Positions 37,301 to 45,404 of a DNA stretch of 64,000 bases are shown here, one piece after another. This DNA comes from Bdellovibrionales bacterium (GTDB lineage Bacteria; Bdellovibrionota; Bdellovibrionia; Bdellovibrionales; JAGQZY01). Position 1 is the first letter of the stretch, and each line of letters starts with the position of its first letter. Below the pieces are notes generated by a model. The model saw only the letters and a list, made by a program, of their open reading frames with translations, was not told where the DNA came from and searched no databases. The position numbers and the translations under genes were made by a program. Location: assembly GCA_019750295.1 (NCBI GenBank), contig JAIEOS010000009.1:45138-109137 (forward strand). The letters run 5' to 3'.

Positions 37301-38994
37301 CGCAGGGTCTAATGGTATTTAATACTGACGATTTAACCGTCGATTACTACACGGGAGCGACATGGCTCAGTCTAAATGGGTCTCCGAAGTACATCAAGCT
37401 AGGGATGAGTGCGGCCAATCAGACCGTGAATGTAGGATCTGACATCGCCTTTGATACAATCCGAACGAGTAGCGGAATGACGCGCTCGGGGAGTGGGGTA
37501 AATCTTAAAGCGGGCGTGACTTATCGAATTGAGGCTTCCGTAGATACCTACCTCGGAGATGGAAACTCGTACTTAGGATACCAACTTCATAATGGGACAT
37601 CTTTTATTGGTCATGTGGCGTACACGGGCGAAGGCGACGCTGTGTTCTGGGGATTTAAATCCGCCATTCTTGAGATTTACAAACCGACAGTCGATGTCAC
37701 CGTCACTGTGAGAGTCACAGACGACAATATCGGAGCGGGAACCGTTCACGGGGGATGGAACACTAATCTTGTAGTTACCGAACTTGTTCCCGCCGGACCT
37801 GCTGGCGGAGTTTCTGACAATATGGGAAATCACACGGCCTCACAGAATATTGCTCTCGGATCTTTCTGGCTCTCCGGCGACGGGGGGAACGAAGGGATAG
37901 CTGTTGGAGCTACCGGAAATGTCGGCATCGGGACGGTGAGTGGATTAGCCCCGCTCCATATCAAAGGCGATACAGGTTCAACAGGTGAAAATATCAGACT
38001 GGCCGCGGGAAGCGCCACAGAAGGTGGCCAAATTAGTTTGATGGACGGTACTGGCACAGGAGCTTGGGAAATTGACAACGTCGGCGTAGATAACGCCGAA
38101 TATCTCCGCTTTTTTAGAGATAAAGGGGAAACCAATTTAACGGCGATGGTGATCGGTACATCCGGCAACGTGGGCATTGGAACAATAAATCCTACGCAAC
38201 CTCTCCATGTTGTTGGAGATGTGCGGATCGGAAGTAAGGCAAATCCGCGGATAAACTTGAATAACAATAGTGGGACGGCATCGACGTTATCAATCGGAGC
38301 GGATTCCGGTTCCGCTTTTGTAGGAACCTTCACCAATAGCCAACTGCAATTCTATACGAACAGTTTAGAAAGAATGAGAATCGATGCCAGCGGCAATATC
38401 GGTATAGGGGTGGCAAATCCAGGAGCTTACAAAATATATGTCGCGGGTGGGATGGCCCGTATGGACGGTGGACTCGAAGTCCATGGTATGGCTTTTGATG
38501 GAAGTGGTCATTATGTCTGTCGCAATACCACGACCGGAGAGATCACTTATTCGGCGGCTGCGTGTAGTGCGTCGGATGAGCGATTAAAATCAAACATTCA
38601 GCCGATAGATTCTTCGTTGGACGATTTGTTAAAACTTCGGCCGGTGACGTTTGAGTGGAATGATTCTTCTCGACCAAAAGGCTCACAAATCGGTTTTATC
38701 GCGCAAGAAGTTCGCCAAGTTTATCCAGAACTCGTCCAAGAGAACGAAAGCGGTTTCTTGAGTCTCGATTACGCACCTCTTGTGGCGCCGATTGTTGGCG
38801 CTTTGAAAGAGATCTACGGGAAGGTTATGACCCTTGTGAAGTCCGATGAACAGCAGTCCCGACAGATTGCGAGTCAAAAGATGGAGATTGAGGCGCTCAA
38901 AGCCGAGGACCAACGGAAAGCGCAAGAGATCGAAGCGCTTCGAACATATCTATGTCAGCGTGATCCCAAAGCGCCTTTCTGCGCTCCCAAGTAG
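34297..38994 (+). CDS. Fibre-like adhesin, C-terminal part, with S74 chaperone domain
   Basis: Same frame as the upstream part; reading is open from 34213 and GTG 34297 is only the first plausible start. It carries 12 copies of a shaft repeat (consensus GNVGIGT-xx-P-xxx-LxVxG), scattered insert domains (one near 37390-37800 is C1q/TNF-like in pattern: VGSDIAFDTIRTSSGM), and a C-terminal peptidase-S74 chaperone (about 38565-38820) with the Ser-Lys dyad in SASDERLKSNI, then a coiled coil. S74 domains trimerise tail fibres and cut themselves off. This matches mosaic adhesive trimer fibres of Bdellovibrio. Lacking a signal peptide of its own, it needs the N-terminal part to be exported. Confidence 0.85.
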   Translation: MLLQPNGGNVGLGTTTPSPIVPGRSVLDIYDGSANGAELKLYSTTTRFRIFNNNGSNEVGFGSDSNSTVHLYTNGGGNRRISILGSGNVGINNSNPQSQLDVAGTIRANEICDELGSNCKDISSGWGAGGDIDGIVTNTGSALSGGTASGTSILSVVTDGITIETNGSNQLQVRDSGVSLAKLAPDSVNSSKIVDGSITNADINGAAAIAWSKIDKTGATASDLGAATSTRAINTNSGSGLTGGGDLSADRNLAINTDNSTLEIATNTLQIKDNGVTNAKINSVSVNKITSAALQYFSYMPAGTECAPNEVLKWDAVTDRWLCSTDLGVSAHSSLTGLSADDHTQYALLAGRSGGQTLIGGTAASNNLTLESTSDSTKGIIVLQPNGGNVGVGTTTPNSRLEVNGAIRVLGGSASDGSNGYMFYGGSGDIDGGIHSPADGVIAFKTNSAEAMRIGPTSNVGIGTTNPSARLEVVGSTLVSGVSTAAGFVPTVDAFPSSGLGARGAEGVVIVGRPGSTSEFSLWRPGLASQVLSVPSGTNNVSFDGNIGIGTASPQGNLHIQGVGGGGISTLRVEDPNTAAGGFAQILLRDRGPASADDEIWSLRAKDNSHFGIGVLDNAEVTYAERLTILRNGNVGIGSLTPNALLDVAGTIRALEICDETGANCKDVSTGWASGGVSSSRNINTNTGSGLTGGGDLSADRSLAINTDNTTLEIATNTLRVKDGGITNAKINSVSINKISSAAAEYFSYMPAGTECTNGFTLVWDSTMDRWLCGALPTNFTVIHDSDNDTKIYLEKNADEDQIRFDTAGSERMIIDSTGRVGIGSNFPLAKLWVQGSGATYNEGLALVGNGVTNPSYVWNNASGNLNFAGNGTSTPVMTVTNGFVGIGTTVPANPLSVATGSGQFSNAISVLPSTHATSRRSSMFIDDWGLIQDVNGTGVKDFSIYQASTGTHRFYIDTTGNIGIGTATPHTSALLDVASTQKGFLPPRMTRAQRNAIATPSQGLMVFNTDDLTVDYYTGATWLSLNGSPKYIKLGMSAANQTVNVGSDIAFDTIRTSSGMTRSGSGVNLKAGVTYRIEASVDTYLGDGNSYLGYQLHNGTSFIGHVAYTGEGDAVFWGFKSAILEIYKPTVDVTVTVRVTDDNIGAGTVHGGWNTNLVVTELVPAGPAGGVSDNMGNHTASQNIALGSFWLSGDGGNEGIAVGATGNVGIGTVSGLAPLHIKGDTGSTGENIRLAAGSATEGGQISLMDGTGTGAWEIDNVGVDNAEYLRFFRDKGETNLTAMVIGTSGNVGIGTINPTQPLHVVGDVRIGSKANPRINLNNNSGTASTLSIGADSGSAFVGTFTNSQLQFYTNSLERMRIDASGNIGIGVANPGAYKIYVAGGMARMDGGLEVHGMAFDGSGHYVCRNTTTGEITYSAAACSASDERLKSNIQPIDSSLDDLLKLRPVTFEWNDSSRPKGSQIGFIAQEVRQVYPELVQENESGFLSLDYAPLVAPIVGALKEIYGKVMTLVKSDEQQSRQIASQKMEIEALKAEDQRKAQEIEALRTYLCQRDPKAPFCAPK
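34852..35487 (+). repeat. Fibre module copy 2
   Basis: Second copy of the module at 33709-34347. It reads DDHTQYALLAGRSGGQT where copy 1 has the TGA, giving the ancestral Arg at that site. Confidence 0.8.
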
Positions 38995-39015
38995 AACATA
39001 GTTTTACCCTTCGAT

Positions 39016-39495
39016 TTACTGAGTGTATGCGGCAGTTTGACCGGCGGTCTCTTTGATAAAGACGACGACTTTGGTGAGCTCCTTCGGGAGCCGGTAAGAC
39101 AGTTCCGACCATGCGTAGCGCGCTAAAGCCTCTGACGTGATATTGGCCACTGGGACTTTGAGTACTTCTTGAGTTGGAAAGCAGTAGTGGCGATCGGCAT
39201 AGATCACTTCGGTGTGATTTTTGTAGTGAGGACTCTCTTGAATCTTGAGGTACGGACTGTGCTCGGGGATTAAAATTTTCTCGTCGTGTCGCTCGCAAAA
39301 GCTGCGGACGACTTTTTTGATTTCGTTAAAATCATACTTGAGATCGATATCTTTATTAATGTCTTTAAAAGAGATGCGCACGCCCACGAGATAATTATGT
39401 CCATGAAGGGCTTCGGCTTCATCGGGGCCGAAAATGGTAAAATGTGAAGACGAAAACTTAAAATTCTCTTTTTTTATGTAAAGGCTGTACGACAT
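39016..39495 (-). CDS. 6-pyruvoyl-tetrahydropterin synthase/QueD-family protein
   Basis: 159 residues. Zinc ligands of the T-fold are present: His in FSSSHFTIFG and the LHGHNYLVGV pair, with the later catalytic His/Glu region ITSEALARYAW. QueD normally has a catalytic Cys four residues before HGH; here that position is Ala, flanked by Glu (DEAEALHGH), somewhat like Glu-type PTPS-III variants. The reaction is therefore uncertain: queuosine precursor synthesis or a folate-type bypass. Two bp separate it from dapD upstream. Confidence 0.8.
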   Translation of the reverse strand: MSYSLYIKKENFKFSSSHFTIFGPDEAEALHGHNYLVGVRISFKDINKDIDLKYDFNEIKKVVRSFCERHDEKILIPEHSPYLKIQESPHYKNHTEVIYADRHYCFPTQEVLKVPVANITSEALARYAWSELSYRLPKELTKVVVFIKETAGQTAAYTQ

Positions 39496-39497
39496 TT

Positions 39498-40307
39498 TTA
39501 GACCGACACTTCGAAGTTTCTAAGAGCATCATTGAGCGAGGTTTTTAAATCCGTGCTCGGTTTCCGCTGACCAATAATCAACGCGCATGGGACACCGTAG
39601 GTTCCAGCGGCAAACGTTTTTGGGAGTGTGCCTGGAATCACTACCGAATTTTCGGGAACAAATCCTTTATATTCTGTTGCTGGCGATTGGGTGACATCCA
39701 AAATTTTAGTGCTGCCGGTGATCGTCACACCAGCGCCAATCACTGCGCCTTGAGCCACATGAACACCTTCAACAAGGATAGAGCGGCTTCCGACAAAAAC
39801 ATTATCTTCGATAATCACGGGTTTGGCTTGCAGAGGCTCGAGAACTCCACCGATGCCAACACCGCCCGAAAGATGCACGTTTGCACCCACGTAGGCGCAG
39901 GATCCCACTGTGGCCCAGGTATCGACCATCGTGCCTTTACCCACGTGCGCACCAATGTTCACGTAAGAGGGCATGAGGACTGCGCCGGCCTCAATGAAAG
40001 CGCCTCGGCGGACTAAAGCTTGAGGCACAACGCGTACGCCTTCGCCCCCAGTCCATTGCTTGAGAGGGACTTTATCCACAAAAGTGAACGGGCCATTTTC
40101 AATCACGGACATCTTTTTAAGACGGAAAAAAAGTAGGATCGCTTTTTTTACCCATTCATTCACAATCCATTCGCCGTTTTTATTTTCGCAAACCCGGATT
40201 TGTCCCTGATCTAAAAGATCGAAGGCGTGATCGACGAATTTTTCGGTGTCGGCATTGGGTGCGATAAATCCGGCTTCGATATGGGCTTTTAATTGATCAT
40301 GATTCAT
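39498..40307 (-). CDS. dapD: Tetrahydrodipicolinate N-succinyltransferase
   Basis: 269 residues, full length. The left-handed beta-helix of hexapeptide repeats is clear from VRRGAFIEAGAVLMPSYV through GSRSILVEGVHVAQGAVIGAG, with the DapD-specific MVDTWATVGSCAYVG. It makes N-succinyl-2-amino-6-ketopimelate in the diaminopimelate/lysine pathway, feeding peptidoglycan. Overlaps the peptidase gene by 11 bp in a minus-strand operon. Confidence 0.97.
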   Translation of the reverse strand: MNHDQLKAHIEAGFIAPNADTEKFVDHAFDLLDQGQIRVCENKNGEWIVNEWVKKAILLFFRLKKMSVIENGPFTFVDKVPLKQWTGGEGVRVVPQALVRRGAFIEAGAVLMPSYVNIGAHVGKGTMVDTWATVGSCAYVGANVHLSGGVGIGGVLEPLQAKPVIIEDNVFVGSRSILVEGVHVAQGAVIGAGVTITGSTKILDVTQSPATEYKGFVPENSVVIPGTLPKTFAAGTYGVPCALIIGQRKPSTDLKTSLNDALRNFEVSV

Positions 40308-40968
40308 AAACTTTTAATCCTTCGATAATTGCTGGAACATGGACACGAATCACTTCGCTCGCTGGAAGATAGCGCTCCACTTCGTAAGTGAGGGTAGGAA
40401 TGTTTCTCTCAAGTCCGGCATAAGTGCCGAGAGATCCCGGCGTCGGGTAGCCGATATCGTCGGCCACGCGATAACCTGTGTAAGACGAAATCACCTGGGC
40501 GATTTTTTTACAATCCCCATTGATGTTAAGCATAGGCTCCCAAGAGTGGAGACTTAATATAAACTGCGGTTTAAAGCTTTGGATGTATTCCACGAGGGCT
40601 TGATTTTCGGGTTCGCTGCAGGCCACAGGCCCCGGGTGATAATGCTCGCGAGTAAACTGCGCTGACCAATCCGTCGTCGGTAAATTTCGGTTGAGATCGA
40701 CACCGTGACCGTTGCGACGATGAAGGGTTAACATTCCGTCGATATTAAAAACGGGAACCAGGGTGATTTCGAGTTTGAGGGGGTAGTTTTTGAGAAACTC
40801 ACCGAGGAGTCCGTGGGCGGCTTGAATTCCTTCCACCTCGTCACCATGAACGCCCCCTAAAATCAGTATGCGTTTTCCAGAATGGCCGAAGCGGTATGCC
40901 GGAATGGGAACGTTGTTTCTTGTGTAACCGAAAATAAAATTATGGGCGCGTGTCATTGCGTTGACCAT
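40297..40968 (-). CDS. M14 zinc carboxypeptidase, MpaA-like murein peptide amidase
   Basis: 223 residues. Zinc ligands are His41 and Glu44 in GGVHGDEVEG and the His in ILSLHSW; the substrate-binding GVDLNRNLPT and the catalytic Glu in LTYEVER are also visible. MpaA cleaves gamma-D-Glu-diaminopimelate in recycled murein peptides. Its place between dapD and murI supports a cell-wall role; in a predator it could also process prey peptides. No signal peptide, so cytoplasmic. An ATG at 40956 is an alternative start. Confidence 0.85.
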   Translation of the reverse strand: MVNAMTRAHNFIFGYTRNNVPIPAYRFGHSGKRILILGGVHGDEVEGIQAAHGLLGEFLKNYPLKLEITLVPVFNIDGMLTLHRRNGHGVDLNRNLPTTDWSAQFTREHYHPGPVACSEPENQALVEYIQSFKPQFILSLHSWEPMLNINGDCKKIAQVISSYTGYRVADDIGYPTPGSLGTYAGLERNIPTLTYEVERYLPASEVIRVHVPAIIEGLKVYES

Positions 40969-41000
40969 AGCAATTTCAAGTTGAGAAGTCCACCCAGGAT

Positions 41001-41750
41001 TTAGAGATCGACGTGAGAGATTTTACAGTGGGGATCGTTCAGGATTTTCTGAGCGACCTTTACAAAATGGGGGGAGGTGTCCGTCAAAAAGAGTTCGACA
41101 CCTCCGCCATTGGAGAGGTCCTTTTCTCGAATGAGTGCAGTGAGAGATTCACCGGGATCGACGAGACTCACTCCGGGGCCAACGGCTTTCTGGATGGCGT
41201 TTTTAAGCAGAGGGAAGTGAGTGCAACCGAGGATAATGGTGTCCACATTCGCGTTGAGAAGTGGAGCGACGTAACGGGAAATGATTTGGTCGGTGATGGT
41301 GTCCTCGGTCCAGCCCGCTTCCACAAGAGGGACGAGCAGTGGACACGCCTGAGCTTTAAGGACAAAGGGTTGAGATATTAATTTTTGGTATTGCCCGGCA
41401 TCCACCGTGGCTTGCGTGGCGAGAAGTCCGATCATTTTATTTTTAGTCTTCTTTTTGGCTTCGAGGCAGGAGGGCTCGATCACATTAAATACAGGCACGG
41501 GGCTTTGAATATTGAACTGCAAAAGTGCACTGGAGGCCGAGTGGCACGCAGAAACAATATGAGTCACTCCCTGCTTGGCGAGGAACTGAATGTTTTGCTC
41601 GGTGTAGCGACGGATGGTGTCGGGAGATTTGGTGCCGTAAGGGAGGCGGGCCGTGTCTCCCAAATAAAAATATTTTATTTTCGGAAACGTTTCTCTGAGC
41701 TTCTCGAGAACGGTGAGCCCTCCAATTCCGGAATCAAAAAGGCCAATCAT
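41001..41750 (-). CDS. murI: Glutamate racemase
   Basis: 249 residues. FDSGIGGLTVLEKL and YLGDTARLPYGTKS at the N-terminus are diagnostic. The two catalytic Cys are C69 in SACHSASS and C176 in LGCTHFPLL. The first is usually within ACNTAS; Asn-to-His and Thr-to-Ser changes next to the base are unusual and may alter activity. It supplies D-glutamate for peptidoglycan. Overlaps the upstream membrane gene by 4 bp. Confidence 0.94.
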   Translation of the reverse strand: MIGLFDSGIGGLTVLEKLRETFPKIKYFYLGDTARLPYGTKSPDTIRRYTEQNIQFLAKQGVTHIVSACHSASSALLQFNIQSPVPVFNVIEPSCLEAKKKTKNKMIGLLATQATVDAGQYQKLISQPFVLKAQACPLLVPLVEAGWTEDTITDQIISRYVAPLLNANVDTIILGCTHFPLLKNAIQKAVGPGVSLVDPGESLTALIREKDLSNGGGVELFLTDTSPHFVKVAQKILNDPHCKISHVDL

Positions 41751-42433
41751 GGGAGTTCCTTCACCTGAGCTCGAAGATCTTTGTAGAGATAAAGGAGGTA
41801 CAGTGTTTCGACAGCGATGATAAAAAATGAAAAGATCTCAAGTCCAATCACTCGAACGGGTGCCAAGGAAACCATGGGGCTATTCCCGGCGGGAAAGAGT
41901 AATGCTAAAAAGATAAAAAAGAGCAAGGTTAACGAAATTAAGTGGCGCTGGGATAAGAGCTCCGAACACTTAAGAGCATTGATTTGCCCTTTGTCGTAAT
42001 CTTTTTCTAAGGCCACGATAAAAATCACAAATTGATAGCGAATCATTTTAATAAAGCCTGGGATTACGAAGGCGAAGCCGTAGATCACAGCGCGAAAAAA
42101 CGCGATCAATGATTCGATGAGGCTGGGCTCAATTTTGTTTTTTACAAACTCGAGTTCGTCCATTGTTTTTTCTCTCGCAAAATTGTGGCAGGCCAGTAAG
42201 GTCCAAATCACTTTCGTGACTGAGTTGACCAAAAATCCCACCAGCGCGATCACGATCATCATCGGCACCAAAGAATCATCCCGAGATGTCATCCGTTGTT
42301 CTTGAAGGTACGCCAAGCACTGAGCAAAAAAGAAGTTGGTCGCTTGGAGCAGAAGTAAAACGGCAAAATACTTCCGAATAAATGGGACGGCCGTTTTAAG
42401 GCTCAGTTTTAAGCGCGATACGGAAAAAACCAT
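41747..42433 (-). CDS. Multi-pass membrane protein, unknown function
   Basis: About 228 residues with five to six hydrophobic segments (for example KYFAVLLLLQATNFFFA, VPMMIVIALVGFLVN, VIYGFAFVIPGFIKM, LISLTLLFFIFLALLFPAG). The arrangement is like DUF975/YciC-type proteins, but no motif is decisive. ATG 42433 falls 15 bp after the rlmI stop; a TTG at 42469 inside rlmI is an alternative. Between murI and rlmI in a six-gene minus-strand run. Confidence 0.65.
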   Translation of the reverse strand: MVFSVSRLKLSLKTAVPFIRKYFAVLLLLQATNFFFAQCLAYLQEQRMTSRDDSLVPMMIVIALVGFLVNSVTKVIWTLLACHNFAREKTMDELEFVKNKIEPSLIESLIAFFRAVIYGFAFVIPGFIKMIRYQFVIFIVALEKDYDKGQINALKCSELLSQRHLISLTLLFFIFLALLFPAGNSPMVSLAPVRVIGLEIFSFFIIAVETLYLLYLYKDLRAQVKELP

Positions 42434-42447
42434 GTTGGGGAATGTAG

Positions 42448-43746
42448 TTAGGAATTGGACTCTTGGCAAGGACTGATACCCTGCCAGCTGTTGAGATAAG
42501 TGCCTTGCGGAAATTCGATAAGACTGGGGTGGTCGTAACCTTGTTGCCCCCGTGCGAGCCAGTGCATCTTTTTATGCGACTTGCGAAGAGCGGTCGCTAA
42601 CACCTCCACTAAGTCTTTATCGCCAAGGTGCTGAGAACACGAGCAGGAGACAAAAAGGCCCCCAGGTTTTAGTGATTTTAGAGAGGCTGTGTTGACTTTA
42701 GTGTAGGCGGCCGTCCCCGCATGGACATCTTTTTTCGATTTGATCAAAGCGGGGGGATCGCAAATGACAATGTCAAATTCTCCTTGAGGAAGCTCGTTGC
42801 ACTTTTCAACGATATCCATCTTTAGCGGATTTATTTTTGACGTGTAAGGCGAGATATTTTCCCGGGCGAACTCCAAAGCCTTTTGCGAGGCATCGACCGG
42901 CGTCACCTCGCACTCAATTCCGAGTTGTCGGCAAGCGTTGGCAATCTGTGCGCTCCATTGTCCCACATAACAAAAAAGGTCGAGCACGCGCACGCGTTGG
43001 GGCTTCTGTGCTCTGAGCAGGCGGATAAAAAGTTCGATATTATTGCGTTGATCTAAAAAGAACCCTGTCTTTTGTCCTTCGATGAGATCGCATTCAAAGA
43101 GTAAGAATTGTTTTCCGTCAAAGGCCGACTGAATGCGGATTTTGGCCTTCTTTAAACTCTCAATTTCTAGCTGCCCGAGGGCTTGAAGGGGAGCGATCTC
43201 GATTTTTTCCATACGACGAAAGGAGTTGTCTCGCTTGATTAAAAGGGTCGTGTTTTCCCAAGAGCGGTAAGGAAGATCTGAGTCGTGAGCTTTTTTTAAG
43301 AAGGATTTAAAAATAGATTCGCTCTCTTTAAAAAGCATCTCGGCGCCGGCCGTTAAAACTTCGCAGGTAAAAATCTGGCGGTCGTCCTCTGTAAAAAAAC
43401 AATCAATGATGAGGCCGGGGAGACTGTCCGCTTCGGAAAAGATCAATCGGTGTGAGAATTGCGCAAGATCCAGCTGATGGCGATATTGAGCGGCTCTCAG
43501 GAGTTGATCGCTCACCCACTCCGAATTGATTTGCGCCTGAGGATCGGTGCTGAGTCGGCGAAGAGTGATGAGGGAGTTGGGGTTGACGTAGGCCATTCCG
43601 AGAAGATTTCCGCGAGGTCCTGTGAGCTGGACCAATTGCCCGGCGACCGAAGATTTAATCGAGGAGTTGATGTCGCCAGCGAAGATCCAGGGGTGACCAA
43701 AGTTGAACTTTTTTTCGCCTTCGGCGGTTAACGACCATCTGTGCAT
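42448..43746 (-). CDS. rlmI: RlmI-like 23S rRNA (cytosine-5) methyltransferase
   Basis: 432 residues. N-terminal PUA domain (HPWIFAGDINSS, VQLTGPRGNLLGMAYVNP), then a Rossmann methyltransferase: motif I VLDLFCYVGQWS and motif IV FDIVICDPPALIKS, with VSCSCSQHL near the end. RlmI makes m5C1962 in E. coli 23S rRNA. The full domain order fits; substrate position is by family. It is the first gene of the minus-strand run ending with the QueD-like gene. Confidence 0.9.
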   Translation of the reverse strand: MHRWSLTAEGEKKFNFGHPWIFAGDINSSIKSSVAGQLVQLTGPRGNLLGMAYVNPNSLITLRRLSTDPQAQINSEWVSDQLLRAAQYRHQLDLAQFSHRLIFSEADSLPGLIIDCFFTEDDRQIFTCEVLTAGAEMLFKESESIFKSFLKKAHDSDLPYRSWENTTLLIKRDNSFRRMEKIEIAPLQALGQLEIESLKKAKIRIQSAFDGKQFLLFECDLIEGQKTGFFLDQRNNIELFIRLLRAQKPQRVRVLDLFCYVGQWSAQIANACRQLGIECEVTPVDASQKALEFARENISPYTSKINPLKMDIVEKCNELPQGEFDIVICDPPALIKSKKDVHAGTAAYTKVNTASLKSLKPGGLFVSCSCSQHLGDKDLVEVLATALRKSHKKMHWLARGQQGYDHPSLIEFPQGTYLNSWQGISPCQESNS

Positions 43747-43821
43747 GGCCCTTTTTCTAGCATCTTGCTTTAAAGTTCAACAAAACTCATGAAACTGTAA
43801 ACTTTCGCCGATAAATAATGC

Positions 43822-44283
43822 ATGTCTGCAGCTCCAGTTTACCTCGAATCTATTAAAAGCATGGCGCAAAAGCTTCAATTTTTGTCCTATGACAGCATCC
43901 AGATGGACGGAATGGAAATCAAAAGCCTTTGGTATCAATACAAGGATCTGGATTTTTACTATTTTGAAACTCAGGATCAACGCTTAGTAAAGCTCCACGT
44001 GGCGGCCTTTGGTGAGGTGGTGGAGTGGAATCCATTTGATGGGATTCGCACCGGTCTCATTGTTCAGAAAGAGCAGGCTCAGGGCCTGTTTGAAGTGATG
44101 CATTTCGATGCCCGTCCCAATCGGGCCTCGATTGAGCGTGTTCAATCGATCATCGATAACGCTGGTTGCTTAGAGCTGTCGCAAAAGCAAAAGCTTCAAG
44201 AGCTTTTTAAGGGCCATAAAGCTGCTCCCCGCAGCGTGATCCGCTATTTGTGGCAAACTATTTCTCATTTTTTTAAATTCTGA
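43822..44283 (+). CDS. Conserved-looking hypothetical protein
   Basis: 153 residues, no signal peptide, no recognised domain. It is mixed alpha/beta with a Cys at NAGCLELS and a basic, aromatic C-terminus (IRYLWQTISHFFKF) that could touch membranes. The ATG sits just seven bases after a perfect GCCGATAA, so if that is a sigma-28 -10 element the transcript would be leaderless. No properly spaced -35 is seen. Confidence 0.55.
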   Translation: MSAAPVYLESIKSMAQKLQFLSYDSIQMDGMEIKSLWYQYKDLDFYYFETQDQRLVKLHVAAFGEVVEWNPFDGIRTGLIVQKEQAQGLFEVMHFDARPNRASIERVQSIIDNAGCLELSQKQKLQELFKGHKAAPRSVIRYLWQTISHFFKF

Positions 44284-44285
44284 CC

Positions 44286-44324
44286 GTCACCCTGAGCGAA
44301 GGCAAAGGGTCTCCAAAGATCCTC
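44286..44324. repeat. REP-like intergenic palindrome
   Basis: Contains CACCCTGAGCGAAGGCAAAGGGTCT, broken here as CACCCTGAGCG and AAGGCAAAGGGTCT, between the unknown gene and hemH. It resembles the CCCTGAGCGAAG...AAGGGTCTC palindromes scattered between genes in many bacteria. ACCCT and AGGGT can pair. Only one copy is in the window. Confidence 0.35.
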
Positions 44325-44372
44325 TCGACGAACTTCTGGACAAATCCCTACGAATCTCCTAAAAATCAGTCC

Positions 44373-45404
44373 ATGAAAACTGGGATAATGATTGGCAATC
44401 TAGGCACACCCAACAGTGCCGAGCCCTATGATGTTGGAAATTACTTGCGCGAATTTTTAATGGATCCCTATGTGATCGACAAGCCGTTTTGGTTTCGCTG
44501 GCTTTTGGTCAACGCGATCATCGTTCCTTTTCGAAAAAATAAATCCTCGCATGCCTATAAATCGGTATGGACCCCCGAAGGCTCACCATTGTTGGTCTAT
44601 TCCGAGGGTTTACGGAAAGCTCTTCAAGAACTCTCTCCACAAACGCCAGTGGCTCTAGGGATGAATTATGGAAATCCCAGTATCGAAGATGCTTTTGGAA
44701 AACTTAAGGATTGTGACGAAATCATTCTGGCGCCACTGTATCCGCAGTATGCGCTTTCATCTTACGAGGCCTGGAAGCAGAAGGCGCTTCAGGTGGCTGA
44801 AAAACTTAAAGTGAAATCTCAACTTCGATGGGTTCCACCGTTTTATGCAGCGGAGGAGTATATTGACTCCGAAGTTCAGCTGATTCGAAAACATCTGGCC
44901 GGTAAAGTCTTAGGACGGGACTATGATCACATTCTGTTCAGCTATCACGGTCTTCCTCAGCGTCATGTGGAAAAGCTCGATAAGACCGGTCGACATTGCT
45001 CTAAAAGTAAGTCCTGCTGCGATCAACTCAGCGAAGTGAACAAGAACTGTTATCGAGCTCAAAGCTTTGAGACCACTCGCCGTATCGTGGCTCAACTGGG
45101 GTTAGAGAAGTCCCAGTACAGTGTCAGTTTTCAATCACGATTAGGGCGGGACCCATGGATCCAACCCTTCACCGATGAGGTGATTCCTCAGCTGGTGTCC
45201 CAAGGGGTCCAGCGTTTAGTGGTGGCGGTCCCGTCGTTTGTGGCGGATTGTTTGGAAACGCTCGAAGAAATTCAAATTCGTGCGAAAGAAGATTTTATCA
45301 AAGCTGGAGGTATAGATCTTTTGGCTATACCTTGTTTAAACGTCGACCCTTTTTGGTCGCAACAGTTATTAAAGTTGATTGAAAAAAACGGAGGTCGTCA
45401 GTGA
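44373..45404 (+). CDS. hemH: Ferrochelatase
   Basis: 343 residues. Signatures: IGNLGTPNSAEPYDVGNYLREFL at the start (shown in part), PLLVYSEGLRKAL, the metal-binding His in LFSYHGLPQRH, and VSFQSRLGRDPWIQP. A Cys-rich stretch (HCSKSKSCC, NKNC) is typical of proteobacterial forms. It inserts Fe2+ into protoporphyrin IX, finishing the pathway encoded 12 kb upstream. It lies outside the main heme operon and overlaps sppA by 4 bp (GTGA). Confidence 0.95.
   Translation: MKTGIMIGNLGTPNSAEPYDVGNYLREFLMDPYVIDKPFWFRWLLVNAIIVPFRKNKSSHAYKSVWTPEGSPLLVYSEGLRKALQELSPQTPVALGMNYGNPSIEDAFGKLKDCDEIILAPLYPQYALSSYEAWKQKALQVAEKLKVKSQLRWVPPFYAAEEYIDSEVQLIRKHLAGKVLGRDYDHILFSYHGLPQRHVEKLDKTGRHCSKSKSCCDQLSEVNKNCYRAQSFETTRRIVAQLGLEKSQYSVSFQSRLGRDPWIQPFTDEVIPQLVSQGVQRLVVAVPSFVADCLETLEEIQIRAKEDFIKAGGIDLLAIPCLNVDPFWSQQLLKLIEKNGGRQ

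Noticed and set aside
39016..39298. Alternative minus-strand frame through the QueD-like gene
   Set aside because: The overlapping frame with HGHNY and zinc ligands is clearly the real one.
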